DNA from: Cellulomonas sp. P24
GTDB lineage: Bacteria > Actinomycetota > Actinomycetes > Actinomycetales > Cellulomonadaceae
Direction: 5' to 3'
DNA: 64,000 nt
Assembly (NCBI RefSeq): GCF_024704385.1
Contig: NZ_JAJDFX010000002.1
Span: forward strand, 744,001-808,000
This document shows positions 54,859 through 63,927 of the stretch, piece by piece (position 1 is the first letter of the stretch; every line of letters starts with the position of its first letter). The position numbers were made by a program, and so were the translations under genes. Under the pieces are notes generated by a model. The model made no database searches, was not told where the DNA came from, and saw nothing but the letters and a program-made list of their open reading frames with translations.

Positions 54859-55419
54859 ATGTCGGCGGACACCCGACGTCGCGGCGACACCCGCACCGAG
54901 ATCCAGCGGGTCGCACTCACCCGGTTCACCCAGGACGGCTACGACAAGACGTCGCTGCGGGAGATCGCCGAGGACCTGGGCGTCACCAAGGCCGCTCTCT
55001 ACTACCACTTCCGGACCAAGGAAGACATCATCGAGAGCCTGGTCGCCGACATCGGGCAGGCAATCGACGACCTCCTCGCGTGGGTGCGCTCCGCACCGTC
55101 CACACGCGAACGGCGCGTCGAAGCGCTGCACCGCCTGGCCGTCCTCGCCCAGGGTGGCGCCGGCGACATGATGCGGTGCGTCCAGCAGAACGAGGTCTCG
55201 CTGGCCGCCCTTCCACGCACGATCGAGCTGGTGCACCAGTACAAGGAAGAGCTGTGGCGCGCGTGCACACCGCCGGACGCCACTCTCGAGGACCGCCTCC
55301 GGGCCCGCGTCGCGATCCTGACCATCCTGGTCGCGAACCGAGGCACGGCCGACCTCGGCGGGACGGATCAGGAGCGCACCGAGACCGCGCTGCGCATCGC
55401 GTCCGAGGTCATGCCCTGA
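54859..55419 (+). CDS. TetR-family repressor of the efflux pump
   Basis: A 186-residue regulator. The helix-turn-helix is TSLREIAEDLGVTKAALYYHFRTKEDII (about 32-59), preceded by IQRVALTRFTQDGYDK. The C-terminal ligand domain is not diagnostic. The ATG at 54859 follows AAGGAG. The divergent position and shared operator array make the DHA2 pump its target. Confidence 0.92.
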   Translation: MSADTRRRGDTRTEIQRVALTRFTQDGYDKTSLREIAEDLGVTKAALYYHFRTKEDIIESLVADIGQAIDDLLAWVRSAPSTRERRVEALHRLAVLAQGGAGDMMRCVQQNEVSLAALPRTIELVHQYKEELWRACTPPDATLEDRLRARVAILTILVANRGTADLGGTDQERTETALRIASEVMP

Positions 55420-55426
55420 GGACCCG

Positions 55427-55852
55427 TCAGGACCCGCTTCCGCCGTTGCCTGTCATCCATGAGGGCGGTGGCGGTGTCGGTGTCACGCCAGCGGGCGCCG
55501 CTGGCGACGGCGCGGCAGACGGCGCCGGCGACGACGCCGGCTGAGCTTGCCACCCCGGACCGGGCGCGCCCGCTCCGGGCGCTGGAGGCGGCGCTGTGTG
55601 CAGGGCGAACGACGCGACTGCTCCTCGCGCCTCCAGGTCCTGCAGCGCCGTCAGCACGCGCTGCCGCTCGGCCGGATCGGCCGTTCGACCGGTCGAGTCG
55701 AGGTAGACGAGGACCCCGAGATCCCGGAAGAGCTTGTCGACGTCACCGGCCCCCGGCACCTTCGGCCCCGAGAGGCCGGAGCTCGCCAGTGCGGTGTCCG
55801 CCTTCGCCGCCAGGTCGGTCGCTGCGGCCTTTGCCTTGTCCAGGAAGCCCAT
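55427..55852 (-). CDS. Small conserved protein with a Pro/Ala-rich tail
   Basis: A 141-residue protein of unknown function. Residues 1-80 are helical and charged (MGFLDKAKAAATDLAAKADTALAS, then LFRDLGVLVYLDSTGR and RVLTALQDLEARG), followed by a disordered Pro/Ala/Ser tail ending in WMTGNGGSGS. There is no signal peptide or membrane segment. Similar short proteins occur widely in actinobacteria without assigned function. The ATG at 55852 follows GGAGCAGAG. It is divergent from the AIM24-type gene and converges on tetR, seven bases apart. Confidence 0.7.
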   Translation of the reverse strand: MGFLDKAKAAATDLAAKADTALASSGLSGPKVPGAGDVDKLFRDLGVLVYLDSTGRTADPAERQRVLTALQDLEARGAVASFALHTAPPPAPGAGAPGPGWQAQPASSPAPSAAPSPAAPAGVTPTPPPPSWMTGNGGSGS

Positions 55853-56002
55853 CTCTGCTCCTTCGCCAGGTGCTGCACTGATCGTCGTCGATCCACGCGT
55901 CGCTCCCCTCGTTCAGGTTACTCAGATCGGGGCGCCTCGATAGAGTCGGAACCGGCCCGCTGGAGTGCCGCGGGCACGACGACTCCCCAGGAGACGACAG
56001 CC

Positions 56003-56728
56003 ATGACGATCCACGGATCGCTGTTCCAGGAGTTCAAGGAGAACGCCTCGCCGGACCCGTTCTCCCTCCAGAACAAGAAGCTCCTGAAGATCCTGATGGG
56101 CTACGGCCCGGTGTGGGCCAAGACCGGCTCGATGGTCGCGTACCAGGGCGACGTCCACTTCGAGAACAAGGGCGCGGGCGGCCTCGGGAAGATGCTCAAG
56201 TCCAAGGTCACCGGTGAGGGCGTCGACATGATGCAGTGCACGGGCCAAGGGGAGCTCTTCGTCGCCGACCGTGCCGCCGACATCCAGATCGTGTACCTCG
56301 AGGACGACGCGCTCTCGGTCAACGGCAACAACGTCCTCGCCTTCTCGTCCTCGATCGAGTGGGACATCCACCGCATCCAGGCCCGCGGCGCCGCGATGAC
56401 GGGCGGCCTGTACAACGTCGCTCTCCGCGGGACGGGCTACGTCGCCGTCACGACCCAGGGCGAACCCGTGGCGCTCGACGTCGCGAGCGCGCCGACGTTC
56501 GCCGACTCCCAGGCCGTCGTGCTGTGGACGGCGGGGGCAACGATGGACCTCCGTGTCGACACCGGTGGCCTCACGTCGATGCTTCGTGGCGGCACCGGTG
56601 AGGTCTTCCAGATGGCGTTCGGCGGGCAGGGCTACGTCCTGGTCCAGCCGAGCGAGTCGGTCGTCCAAGGTGGCACCCGGTCGACCGGCGGCAGCGGTGG
56701 TGGACTCGGCGGCCTCCTCGGCGGCTGA
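56003..56728 (+). CDS. AIM24-family protein
   Basis: A 241-residue protein of the AIM24/TIGR00266 family, a beta-rich fold named after a yeast mitochondrial protein. Family blocks are visible as GSMVAYQGDVHFENKG, MQCTGQGELFVAD, YVAVTTQGEP and MLRGGTGEVFQMAFGGQGYVLVQPSE. The tail is Gly/Ser-rich. It has no signal peptide or membrane helix. The ATG at 56003 follows AGGAGACGACAGCC. Function in bacteria is unknown. It is transcribed away from the small Pro/Ala protein gene. Confidence 0.88.
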   Translation: MTIHGSLFQEFKENASPDPFSLQNKKLLKILMGYGPVWAKTGSMVAYQGDVHFENKGAGGLGKMLKSKVTGEGVDMMQCTGQGELFVADRAADIQIVYLEDDALSVNGNNVLAFSSSIEWDIHRIQARGAAMTGGLYNVALRGTGYVAVTTQGEPVALDVASAPTFADSQAVVLWTAGATMDLRVDTGGLTSMLRGGTGEVFQMAFGGQGYVLVQPSESVVQGGTRSTGGSGGGLGGLLGG

Positions 56729-56738
56729 CGAACGTCCT

Positions 56739-56770
56739 CGGGGCGGGCGAGGTCGTGCCCACCCGCCCCG
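56739..56770. terminator. Bidirectional terminator
   Basis: CGGGGCGGG (56739-56747) pairs with CCCGCCCCG (56762-56770), with further GGCAC-type pairing inside the loop. It lies between the convergent AIM24 and aminotransferase genes. Confidence 0.75.
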
Positions 56771-56782
56771 TGAACGGATCGA

Positions 56783-58171
56783 TCAGTCGGTCGTGAGGTC
56801 GTGCGCGAACTCGTCGAAGCACGCGACGTACGCGTCGACGGCCTCGTCGGTGTGCGTCACCGAGAGCGTCCACTCCTCCTCGCGGCCCGGCGTCATGAAG
56901 ATGCCGCGGTTGAGGTTGAACAGCCAGGCGAGTGTCGAGAGCTCCTCGTCCTGGTTCTGCTTGAACGACTCGTAGTCGACGATCGGCACCGGCGAGAAGG
57001 TCACGCAGCCCTTCGAACCGATGCCGACGGCGTACCCCGGCAGGCCGTAGCGCTCGACGACGTCGGTGCACCCGGCGAGGATCCGCGTGTTCAGGTGGTC
57101 CAGGTGCGCGTAGGCCTCGGGGGTGAGGACCTCGGTCAGGTTGGCGCGTGCCGCCGCCATGCCCAGCGGGTTCCCGTTGTAGGTGCCCACCTGGTAGACC
57201 GAGCCGTCCTCGACCACGGACATGACCTCCTCGGTGCCGCCGATCGCACCGGTCGGCAGGCCGCCTCCGAGGGCCTTGGCGAGGGTCACGAGGTCGGGCC
57301 GGACGCCGTAGCGCTCGGTCGCACCACCCGCGGCGATGGTCAGGCCGGTCTTGACCTCGTCGAAGATCAGGACGATGCCGTGACGCGCGGTGATCTCGCG
57401 GACCGCCTCGAGGTAGCCGGGCTCCGGGAGCACGACGCCGAGGTTCATCATCGCCGGCTCCATGATCACGCACGCGGGCTTGCGGCCCTCGGCGGTCAGC
57501 CGGACGATCCGGCGCTCCATCGCTCCGGCGTCGTTGAACGGCACCGGCACCGTCATCTGCACCGTCGAGTCCGGGATCCCCGCGCCGTAGGCGAGCGAGG
57601 CGAGGTTCTCGCGGTCACCGATCTTGTCGTACGCGACACCGATCGACACCATGACGGTGTCGTGGTGCCCGTGGTAGGACCCGAAGATCTTCATCACGGT
57701 GTCGCGGCCCGTGTAGGCGCGCGCGATCCGGATGGCGTCCATCGTCGACTCGGAGCCGGAGTTCGTGTACCGCCACTTCGGCAGGCCCCACCGTCGGGCG
57801 AGCTCGTCGCCGACGACGATCGCGTCCTCGGTCGGCGCGGCGAAGTGCGTGCCCAGCGGGTAGCGCTCGGCGATCGCGCGGCCGATGGCGGGGTGCGCGT
57901 GGCCCTGGACCATCGAACCGAACCCGTTGTGGAAGTCCCACATCTGGTTGCCGTCGACGTCCCACACCACGGGGCCGTTGCCCCGCTCGAGGTAGATCGG
58001 CCACGGGTCGCGGAGCTGGTAGGAGGACGCCACTCCCCCGGCGAGGTGCTCGCTCGCACGCGCGTACATCGCGCGCGATCCCTGGGTGCGTGCGTCGAGG
58101 CGCTCGGCTTCGCGAGCGGTGAGATCGCGGACGCGCTGACGGTCGATCCGTGCGGCCTGGTGGGTACCCAT
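56783..58171 (-). CDS. HemL-like class III aminotransferase
   Basis: A 462-residue PLP enzyme of the class III aminotransferase/glutamate-1-semialdehyde aminomutase type. The N-terminal WDVDGNQMWDFHNGFGSMVQGHAHP and YTNSGSESTMDAIRIARAYTG blocks, the IFDEVKTGL motif and the PLP lysine in VTLAKALGGGLP are intact. It differs from true HemL in its N-terminal extension and in lacking a heme-gene context. It probably transaminates an unknown amino acid or amine. The ATG at 58171 follows GAGGAGAGTC. An isochorismatase-family gene lies upstream on the same strand. Confidence 0.85.
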   Translation of the reverse strand: MGTHQAARIDRQRVRDLTAREAERLDARTQGSRAMYARASEHLAGGVASSYQLRDPWPIYLERGNGPVVWDVDGNQMWDFHNGFGSMVQGHAHPAIGRAIAERYPLGTHFAAPTEDAIVVGDELARRWGLPKWRYTNSGSESTMDAIRIARAYTGRDTVMKIFGSYHGHHDTVMVSIGVAYDKIGDRENLASLAYGAGIPDSTVQMTVPVPFNDAGAMERRIVRLTAEGRKPACVIMEPAMMNLGVVLPEPGYLEAVREITARHGIVLIFDEVKTGLTIAAGGATERYGVRPDLVTLAKALGGGLPTGAIGGTEEVMSVVEDGSVYQVGTYNGNPLGMAAARANLTEVLTPEAYAHLDHLNTRILAGCTDVVERYGLPGYAVGIGSKGCVTFSPVPIVDYESFKQNQDEELSTLAWLFNLNRGIFMTPGREEEWTLSVTHTDEAVDAYVACFDEFAHDLTTD

Positions 58172-58320
58172 GACTCTCCTCGCCCGGCCGACCTGGCGCC
58201 TGGGCATCATCTCGGAGCTGCGTATCCCCTGACCGGCCTGGCGTCGGGGTCCTGTGCGATGACGCCAGGATACGGGACGGTGCGCCGGATCGGGAGGCCC
58301 GGACCGCTCCTCGATGCGCG

Positions 58321-58881
58321 TCAGGCTGCGCCGTGGAAGTCGACGTCCGCCGTCGCGACCGTGCCGGCGGTCCGGCCCGGCGCTTCCTGGTACGTCCAGT
58401 ACAGGTTCGTGTGCGCGATGACCTGTGCCGGCGGCGGTGCGCCCCACTCCGAGTGGTCCTCCGTCGTGTGGGCGTCGCTCACGAGCGTCGCGTCGTACCC
58501 CCGGACGAACGCACCGTGGAGGGTCGAGCGCACGCACGCGTCGGTCTGCGCACCGACGACCACGAGTCGCCCGACCCCGAGGCCGGACAGCACGTCCTCG
58601 AGCGGCGTGGCCTCGAAGGAGTCGCCGTAGTGCTTCTCGACGAGCGGCTCGGTGTCGGCAGGTGCCAGCTCGGGAACGATCTGCCAGTCGGTGCTCCCGC
58701 GTACGAGGTCCTCGTCCTCGTGCTGGACCCAGACGACGGGGACCGCCTCCGCACGCGCCTTCTCCACCAGTGCCGCGATGTTCGCGATGACCGCGTCTCG
58801 CTCGTGCGCGGACGCGACGACGCCGTTCTGCACGTCGATGACGATCAGCGCCGTGTTCGGTCGGTTCTCGAGTGTGCTCAT
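58321..58881 (-). CDS. Isochorismatase-family cysteine hydrolase
   Basis: A 186-residue hydrolase. The catalytic triad is visible as Asp in LIVIDVQNGV, Lys in VEKHYGDSFEATPLEDVL and Cys in GAQTDACVRSTLHGAFVRGY. The family includes nicotinamidases, ureidomalonase-type amidases and isochorismatases, and the cis-peptide region fits this group. No chorismate gene is near, so a small amide is the likelier substrate. The start at 58881 has only a weak GGGAC ahead. It is 149 bases upstream of the aminotransferase gene, so they may work together on a nitrogen compound. Confidence 0.88.
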   Translation of the reverse strand: MSTLENRPNTALIVIDVQNGVVASAHERDAVIANIAALVEKARAEAVPVVWVQHEDEDLVRGSTDWQIVPELAPADTEPLVEKHYGDSFEATPLEDVLSGLGVGRLVVVGAQTDACVRSTLHGAFVRGYDATLVSDAHTTEDHSEWGAPPPAQVIAHTNLYWTYQEAPGRTAGTVATADVDFHGAA

Positions 58882-58905
58882 GGTTCGTCCCGCTCGCATC
58901 GGAGT

Positions 58906-58928
58906 GCCGTACAGCGCCACCGTACGGC
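58906..58928. promoter_or_regulatory. Palindrome upstream of the isochorismatase-family gene
   Basis: GCCGTAC (58906-58912) pairs with GTACGGC (58922-58928) across nine bases, 25 bases upstream of the start codon. A regulatory site is possible; a chance palindrome cannot be excluded. Confidence 0.35.
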
Positions 58929-59179
58929 GATCCTCTGACAGCCGGGGCTCGAGAGCAGCGGGCTCGTGCCCGACACAGACCCTCTCTGAGGGTCGCCGGC
59001 CCTCACACACCGGCACCGCCCGCCTCCCATCGGCTCAGATCGGCTCACATCGGCACAGGTCGGTCACAGCCCGCCTTGTTATCGTCCCCGGACGTCCGCC
59101 GCCCCGGGTGCCCCGAGCCCTCCGGGTGCTCTGAACACTCCGAGGGCTCCGGGCACGGCTACGACCCGGGAGCCCGGCC

Positions 59180-60454
59180 ATGGCACGTCGCACGCGCTGG
59201 ACCGCTGCAGCAGCGGTCGTCGCTGTTGCTGCCGTGGCGCCGTGGGCAGCGAATGTCCGCGTCGTCACCACGTCGACGGTCCACGCCGATCTGCTCACCG
59301 CAGCGACATGGAGCTCGACGGCCGAGGTGCGCGACGAGGCCGGGCTGTCGTCCGACGAGGCCGGGATGTCGTCCGACGAGGCCTGGCTGGAGACGGGCAC
59401 GATCCCCGGCGCCGGCACGCGCTGGGCCGACCTGGTCCGCGACGCCCTGCTCGACCTGCACCGCCTCACGGCCGCGAACGGTGCGGTCGCGGCCGGGGCC
59501 GCCGAGCGCTGGGGGTACACCTGGCCACGCGACGGCGCATTCGTCGCCGTCGCGCTGGCGACCACGGGGCACACCGCCGACGCCGAGCGTCTCCTCGACT
59601 TCCTCGGTGACGTGCAGGACGCGGACGGAGGGTTCCAGGCCCGGTACGTCCTCAGCGGCGACGGCACACCCGACGACCGCGAGCCGCAGTCCGACGGGGC
59701 CGGCTGGGTCCTGTGGGCGGTCGACCAGGTCGCGTCGGCGAGCCCGGCACCTGCCGCCGTCGCCGAGCGGTTCCGGGACCTGGTCGACCGGGCGACCGGG
59801 TTCGTGCTCGACCAGGTCGCCGACGGGGCGCGACTCCCGCCCCCGAGCTCGGACTACTGGGAGCGGGACGAGGCGACGCTCACGCTCGGCATCGCCGCCC
59901 CGTTGCTCGCGGGGCTGAGGTCGAGCGCCCGACTGTTCGCCGAGCTGGACGACGTCGGTGCGGTGGTCCGGTCGACCGTCGCGGCGAACCGTCTCGAGGC
60001 ACGTCTCGTCGAGGCGTTCGGGGCCGACGGCTACCAGCGGTACCCGACATGGGGCGGCGTCGACGCGGCTGTCTGCTTCCTCATGCCTCCGTTCGCCGCT
60101 CACCCGTCGGCGGCCGTGGTTGCCGCGTGGCAGCGCTACCAGCTCGACGCGATCCGACCGGCCGGTGGCCTCGCCCCGGGCGCGGGCTGGAAGAACGACG
60201 GGATCTCCTGGACGCCCGAGACTGCGCTCGTGGCCCTGACGGCCGCGTCGGACGGGAGACCCGACGTCGCCGCTCGCTGGTTGGACTGGCTGGACGCCCA
60301 CCGCACCGCCTGGGGCAGCCTCCCGGAGAAGGTGAACGCCGACGGCACGCCCGGAGGCCCGGCACCGCTGGCGTGGACCGCCGCCAGCGTCGTCCTCGCC
60401 GTCGCGACGCTCGACGCACCGGGCACCACGCCCTCGGCGCCGTCCGAGCCGTAG
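59180..60454 (+). CDS. GH15-like (glucoamylase-type) exported protein
   Basis: A 424-residue protein with an N-terminal hydrophobic segment (about 8-25) that serves as signal or anchor. The catalytic domain is of the alpha/alpha-six type and shows GYTWPRDGAFVAVALATTG, DYWERDEATLTLG (with a candidate general acid in WER) and a C-terminal SLPEKVNADG that aligns with the general-base motif of glucoamylases. Family GH15 members remove glucose from alpha-glucans, but the substrate here is not proven. An N-terminal repeat (DEAGLSS, DEAGMSS, DEAW) is encoded by 21-bp units. The first ATG is at 59180, where a leader-like sequence begins. Confidence 0.8.
   Translation: MARRTRWTAAAAVVAVAAVAPWAANVRVVTTSTVHADLLTAATWSSTAEVRDEAGLSSDEAGMSSDEAWLETGTIPGAGTRWADLVRDALLDLHRLTAANGAVAAGAAERWGYTWPRDGAFVAVALATTGHTADAERLLDFLGDVQDADGGFQARYVLSGDGTPDDREPQSDGAGWVLWAVDQVASASPAPAAVAERFRDLVDRATGFVLDQVADGARLPPPSSDYWERDEATLTLGIAAPLLAGLRSSARLFAELDDVGAVVRSTVAANRLEARLVEAFGADGYQRYPTWGGVDAAVCFLMPPFAAHPSAAVVAAWQRYQLDAIRPAGGLAPGAGWKNDGISWTPETALVALTAASDGRPDVAARWLDWLDAHRTAWGSLPEKVNADGTPGGPAPLAWTAASVVLAVATLDAPGTTPSAPSEP
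59333..59386 (+). repeat. 21-bp in-frame repeat near the GH15 N-terminus
   Basis: Three copies of a 21-base unit starting GACGAGGCC (59333, 59354, 59375) encode the DEAG(L/M)SS repeat between the signal and the catalytic domain. The period keeps the frame. Confidence 0.8.
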
Positions 60455-60465
60455 CGCGACCCGCG

Positions 60466-62136
60466 TCAGTCCAGCGGGGCGGTCCAGCGGAGCAGCGCAC
60501 CGCGCCCGGAGGGCGGCCGGAGGATCACGAACGTCCCGCCGCTCTGGAGTGCACGGGCCTGGAGGTTCCGCGTCCCGGAGGCACGTGACGGTGCCGGGGG
60601 GACGCCGACGCCGTCGTCCTCCACCTCGACCGTGATCGCACCGTGCGGCGGGGGTGACGTCACGGCGACGCGGACGGACACCGAGCCCGACCGGGCGTGC
60701 CGGGCGACGTTCGACAGTCCCTCGCGGACGACGGCGACGACGTTGTTGGCCCGGCCCGGCGCGACCAGCTCGTCGATCGCGCGTTCCGGGTCACGGTCCG
60801 CGCCGTCGACGTCGATCGGGTCGCCGTCGAGCGTGATGCTCAGCGAGGGCGGGAAGCCGAGAGCGCTCTGCGCGAGCTCGAGCTCGGCCCGGACGCGCTG
60901 GACGAGCGACACCGCTGCGCCCGGGTCGTCCAGGGTCCGCACGATCACCCGGATCTGCCGGATGCCCGAGTCGACGTGCCCGATCACGGAGTCGATCACG
61001 CCGTCGAGCTTCGGGGGCAGCGGGATCGTGGCGTCGGCGCGAGCGGCCTCGAGCTGCAGCCCGGCGGCGAAGAGCTGCTGGATCGCGAGGTCGTGCAGGT
61101 CGCGGGCGATCCGGGTGCGCTCGTCGTGGAGGACCGTCTGGCCCTGGACGCGCCGCCCCTCGGCCAGGACGAACGCGAGCGCGGCCTGCGAGGCGAACGT
61201 GCGCGACAGCGTCAGGTCGATCGGGTTGAACGGGGGCGCACCGAGCCGACGCAGCAGGACCAGCACGCCGACGCCCTGGCCCGAGGCCCGCATCGGGGCG
61301 AACAGCGCCGGGCCGTACTGCGCGAGCAGCGGGTGGACGTCGTCCGCCGCGGCGAGGCTCGAGGTGATCTGGCCCGTGCCGTCCTCGAGGGCCGACGTCA
61401 CCCGGGGGTCGTCGGTGAGGTCGAGGCCGAGCAGCTGCGCCTGGTCCGGACCGGTGACGATCTCCATGACCAGCTCGCCCCCTCGCCCCGGCAGCACGAG
61501 GGCACAGGTGTCGGCCCCGTCGATCTGGCGGGCGGTGGTCGCGATGTGCTCGAGGACCTCTTCCTCGTCGGTGCCCTCCAGCAGCATGGTGGTGATCTGC
61601 TGCCCGGCGTTCAGCCACTGCTCGCGGCGCCGCTCGATCGCGTACAGCTCAGCGTTCTCGACCGCGACCGCTGCGGCGGCGGCCAGGGCGAGGACGATGG
61701 ACTCGTCCTCGGCGACGAACCCGCCGGGCTTCTGGGAGAGGTACAGCGTCCCGTACCGCTCGCCTCGCACGCGCACCGCGGCCCCGAGGAACGAACCCAT
61801 CGGTGGGTGCCCCGGGGGCAGACCGCCGAAGGCCGGGTGCTGGGTGAGGTCGTCGAGCCGCAGCACACCCGTGTCGGGGATCTGCCCGAGCACACCGGTC
61901 GCGTGCGGCGGGTGCCCGAGCGCGGCGACCGTGCGCTCGTCGACGCCGCTCTGGACGAACGTGGTCGACGCGCCGTGCTCGTCCACGATGTTGATCGCTC
62001 CGAACCGGGCGCCGGTCAACGACGTGCTCACGGCGACGAACCGTTCGAGAAGACTGCGGATGTCGAGATCCCCGGCGAGATCCAGGATGGCCGTCAGGAG
62101 TTCTCCGGTGACGTCCTCGGTCGATCCACTGCGCAT
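60466..62136 (-). CDS. DevS/DosS-like GAF sensor histidine kinase
   Basis: A 556-residue soluble kinase. Two GAF domains (about 15-170 and 180-330; FGAINIVDEHG, GSFLGAAVRVRGERYGTLYLSQK, and TCALVLPGRGG) precede a HisKA_3 dimerisation box with the phosphoacceptor His in DERTRIARDLHDLAIQQLFA and a HATPase domain (EGLSNVARHA, GVGVPP). This order matches DevS/DosS, the O2/NO/CO sensors, though heme-binding cannot be shown here. The ATG at 62136 or the GTG at 62148 could be the start; neither has a strong ribosome site. No response regulator is adjacent. A DosR-box-like palindrome lies about 60 bases upstream. Confidence 0.88.
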   Translation of the reverse strand: MRSGSTEDVTGELLTAILDLAGDLDIRSLLERFVAVSTSLTGARFGAINIVDEHGASTTFVQSGVDERTVAALGHPPHATGVLGQIPDTGVLRLDDLTQHPAFGGLPPGHPPMGSFLGAAVRVRGERYGTLYLSQKPGGFVAEDESIVLALAAAAAVAVENAELYAIERRREQWLNAGQQITTMLLEGTDEEEVLEHIATTARQIDGADTCALVLPGRGGELVMEIVTGPDQAQLLGLDLTDDPRVTSALEDGTGQITSSLAAADDVHPLLAQYGPALFAPMRASGQGVGVLVLLRRLGAPPFNPIDLTLSRTFASQAALAFVLAEGRRVQGQTVLHDERTRIARDLHDLAIQQLFAAGLQLEAARADATIPLPPKLDGVIDSVIGHVDSGIRQIRVIVRTLDDPGAAVSLVQRVRAELELAQSALGFPPSLSITLDGDPIDVDGADRDPERAIDELVAPGRANNVVAVVREGLSNVARHARSGSVSVRVAVTSPPPHGAITVEVEDDGVGVPPAPSRASGTRNLQARALQSGGTFVILRPPSGRGALLRWTAPLD

Positions 62137-62195
62137 GTGCGCCTGCACCCCTACCTGCGAAATCTGCCCTTACCGCACATCACCGTACGCGATGC

Positions 62196-62209
62196 GGGAC
62201 CAAGGTCCC
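62196..62209. promoter_or_regulatory. DosR-box-like palindrome upstream of the GAF kinase
   Basis: GGGACCAAGGTCCC keeps the GGGAC-N4-GTCCC core of the DevR/DosR consensus, with four-base spacing. It lies upstream of the DevS-like kinase and just beyond the stop of the hypothetical gene at 62284. The outer consensus bases (TTSG...CSAA) are only partly matched. Confidence 0.55.
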
Positions 62210-62283
62210 ACATCCCACGCACAGGCGCCACGAGCGCGGACGGGCGTGTCGCGACGCCGTCTGGGTCGACGACGGCCGACGTC

Positions 62284-62739
62284 TCACCAACCAACGGTCG
62301 GCGGGCACGGCCACCGGTGCTGCGGGCCCGCGTCGAGGACGACACCGTCGCGTTCGACCCGCACCTCGCACGGACACTCGCCCTCAGGCATCACCGCGGC
62401 CGCGAACCTCGAGCCGTACTCCGCGATGAGCGGCGACAGGGTGAGCTCGACCTCGGTCCCCCGGTCCGTGGTCGCGACCGCCCGCGTCACCGAGGCGCCG
62501 GTGCGCGCCAGGACGTGCCACGGAAGACCGTCGGCATGCCCGCGCGAGCTCTGCAGCACCGTCCCCCCGAACGACCTGCCGCTGGCGAAGCCGGTCCCTG
62601 ACACGTATCGGTCTCGTCGGAAGAGGTTCAGCATGACCAGGAGCGACCCGTCGCTCGCGTCGACGCTCACAACCCAGCGCAGGTTCCCGCTCGCGTCACC
62701 CTGCAGCACGGCGATCCCGTCGTACGGTTCATCGGCCAT
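62284..62739 (-). CDS. Hypothetical protein
   Basis: A 151-residue protein I do not recognise. It begins MADEPYDGIAVLQGDASGNLRWVVSVDASDGS and has beta-rich alternation with LSPLIAEYGSRFAAAVMPEGECPCEVRVERDG near the end. There is no membrane segment. The ATG at 62739 follows GGGGGACTGTG, a good site. It lies upstream of the GAF kinase on the same strand, with the DosR-like palindrome between them, and is divergent from the DUF5808-type gene. Confidence 0.6.
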   Translation of the reverse strand: MADEPYDGIAVLQGDASGNLRWVVSVDASDGSLLVMLNLFRRDRYVSGTGFASGRSFGGTVLQSSRGHADGLPWHVLARTGASVTRAVATTDRGTEVELTLSPLIAEYGSRFAAAVMPEGECPCEVRVERDGVVLDAGPQHRWPCPPTVGW

Positions 62740-62883
62740 CACAGTCCCCCTGCAGTGGTGAGCGGTCGAGATCAGTCTGGCCCCACCGCCTCGGTCGCGG
62801 GAGTCACCCGTCTGGCCGGTCCGCACGCGCGCGGGCCTGAACAGGTGAATCATGGAGGCGTCATCACCGGCAGGGAGGCCACC

Positions 62884-63216
62884 ATGGGATCGCGCCACGA
62901 CCACGACGTGAAGCACGGGAAGCACGACAAGAAGCAGAGCTTCCAGCAGCTCGTCCGGCTGGTCGCTTTCGGGCTGGCTGTCGCCGCCGTCGTGAAGGAG
63001 AAGCGCCTCCCACCCGAGGAGCGCACCTGGCACGGCGTCGTCGCCGGCTTCGTCCCCTACGACTTCCGGATGCCCACCGTTGCGCGGTTCCGTGAGCGGA
63101 TGTGGAACCCGGACGGCAAGCACCTGATCAACCCGCGCGTCTTCGGCGTCGGGTGGACCATGAACGTCGGCAAGGCCGTCAAGCTCGTCCGCGAGAAGGT
63201 CGCCGAGGTGAGCTGA
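62884..63216 (+). CDS. DUF5808-like small protein
   Basis: A 110-residue protein. A His/Lys-rich N-terminus (DHDVKHGKHDKKQ) and a hydrophobic segment (RLVAFGLAVAAVVKE) lead to a C-terminal block WNPDGKHLINPRVFGVGWTMN that resembles the DUF5808 pattern W-N-P-D-x-x-x-x-P-R-x-x-G-x-G-W. The region RTWHGVVAGFVPYDFRMPT also recalls it. The ATG at 62884 follows GGGAGGCCACC. Function unknown. Confidence 0.7.
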   Translation: MGSRHDHDVKHGKHDKKQSFQQLVRLVAFGLAVAAVVKEKRLPPEERTWHGVVAGFVPYDFRMPTVARFRERMWNPDGKHLINPRVFGVGWTMNVGKAVKLVREKVAEVS

Positions 63217-63225
63217 CCCTGCTGA

Positions 63226-63927
63226 CTACGGCGTGGGTCCACGCAGCGCCGACGACGGCACGAACGCCTCCGGCCCCGCCTCCCCGCCGAGACTCGCGGC
63301 CAACAGCTCCCGGGCCCGCGCCAGGTGCTCGTCGAGCATCGCCGCGGCCCCGGTCGCGTCGCCCGCCGCGATCAGCTCGAGCAACCGGGCGTGCTCGGCG
63401 ACGATGATCTCGGGGCTGAGCTGCTGTCGCCCCTGCAGCTGCGCCATGCAGAGCTTCACCTCGAAGGCCAGCGAGTGGTACATCGCACTGGTCCGCTCGC
63501 TGCCGAGCTCGTCGATCAGGCTCGTGTGGAAGCGCATGTCCGGCTCGACGACGGCGTACGAGCCCTGCGCCCACAGCGCGGCGATCTCGGCGTTGGCCTC
63601 GCGTGCGGCCGCGGGGACGCGGCGGAGGGCGGCCAGGCGGCGCAGCACCTCCGACTCCAGGTAGGTGCGCGTGCGGTAGATGTCCCGCACGTCCTCCGGT
63701 CCGAGGTGCACCACGCGGGCCGTCTTGTGGGTGTTGCGCACAAGGACCTTCTCGGCGGTGAGCCGTTCGATCGCGGCCCGCGCGCTGGCTCGGGCGACCT
63801 CGTACCGGGTCGCGACGTCCAGCTCGGTCAGCGGGGTCCCCGGGGCCAGCACGCCGGACACGACCTGGTTGCGGAGGTCCTCGACGAGAGCGTCGACCAG
63901 GCTCGTCACCACGATCCCGCGCGCCAT
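63226..63927 (-). CDS. GntR-family regulator with FCD domain
   Basis: A 233-residue transcription factor. The winged helix-turn-helix (LRNQVVSGVLAPGTPLTELDVATRYEVARASARAAIERLTAEKVL) is followed by an FCD ligand domain with the metal/ligand residues in MRFHTSLIDELG and IIVAEHARLLELI. The ATG at 63927 follows GGAGGGCGTG, so I prefer it to a start 12 codons upstream. Its targets are outside the window or unknown. Confidence 0.9.
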   Translation of the reverse strand: MARGIVVTSLVDALVEDLRNQVVSGVLAPGTPLTELDVATRYEVARASARAAIERLTAEKVLVRNTHKTARVVHLGPEDVRDIYRTRTYLESEVLRRLAALRRVPAAAREANAEIAALWAQGSYAVVEPDMRFHTSLIDELGSERTSAMYHSLAFEVKLCMAQLQGRQQLSPEIIVAEHARLLELIAAGDATGAAAMLDEHLARARELLAASLGGEAGPEAFVPSSALRGPTP

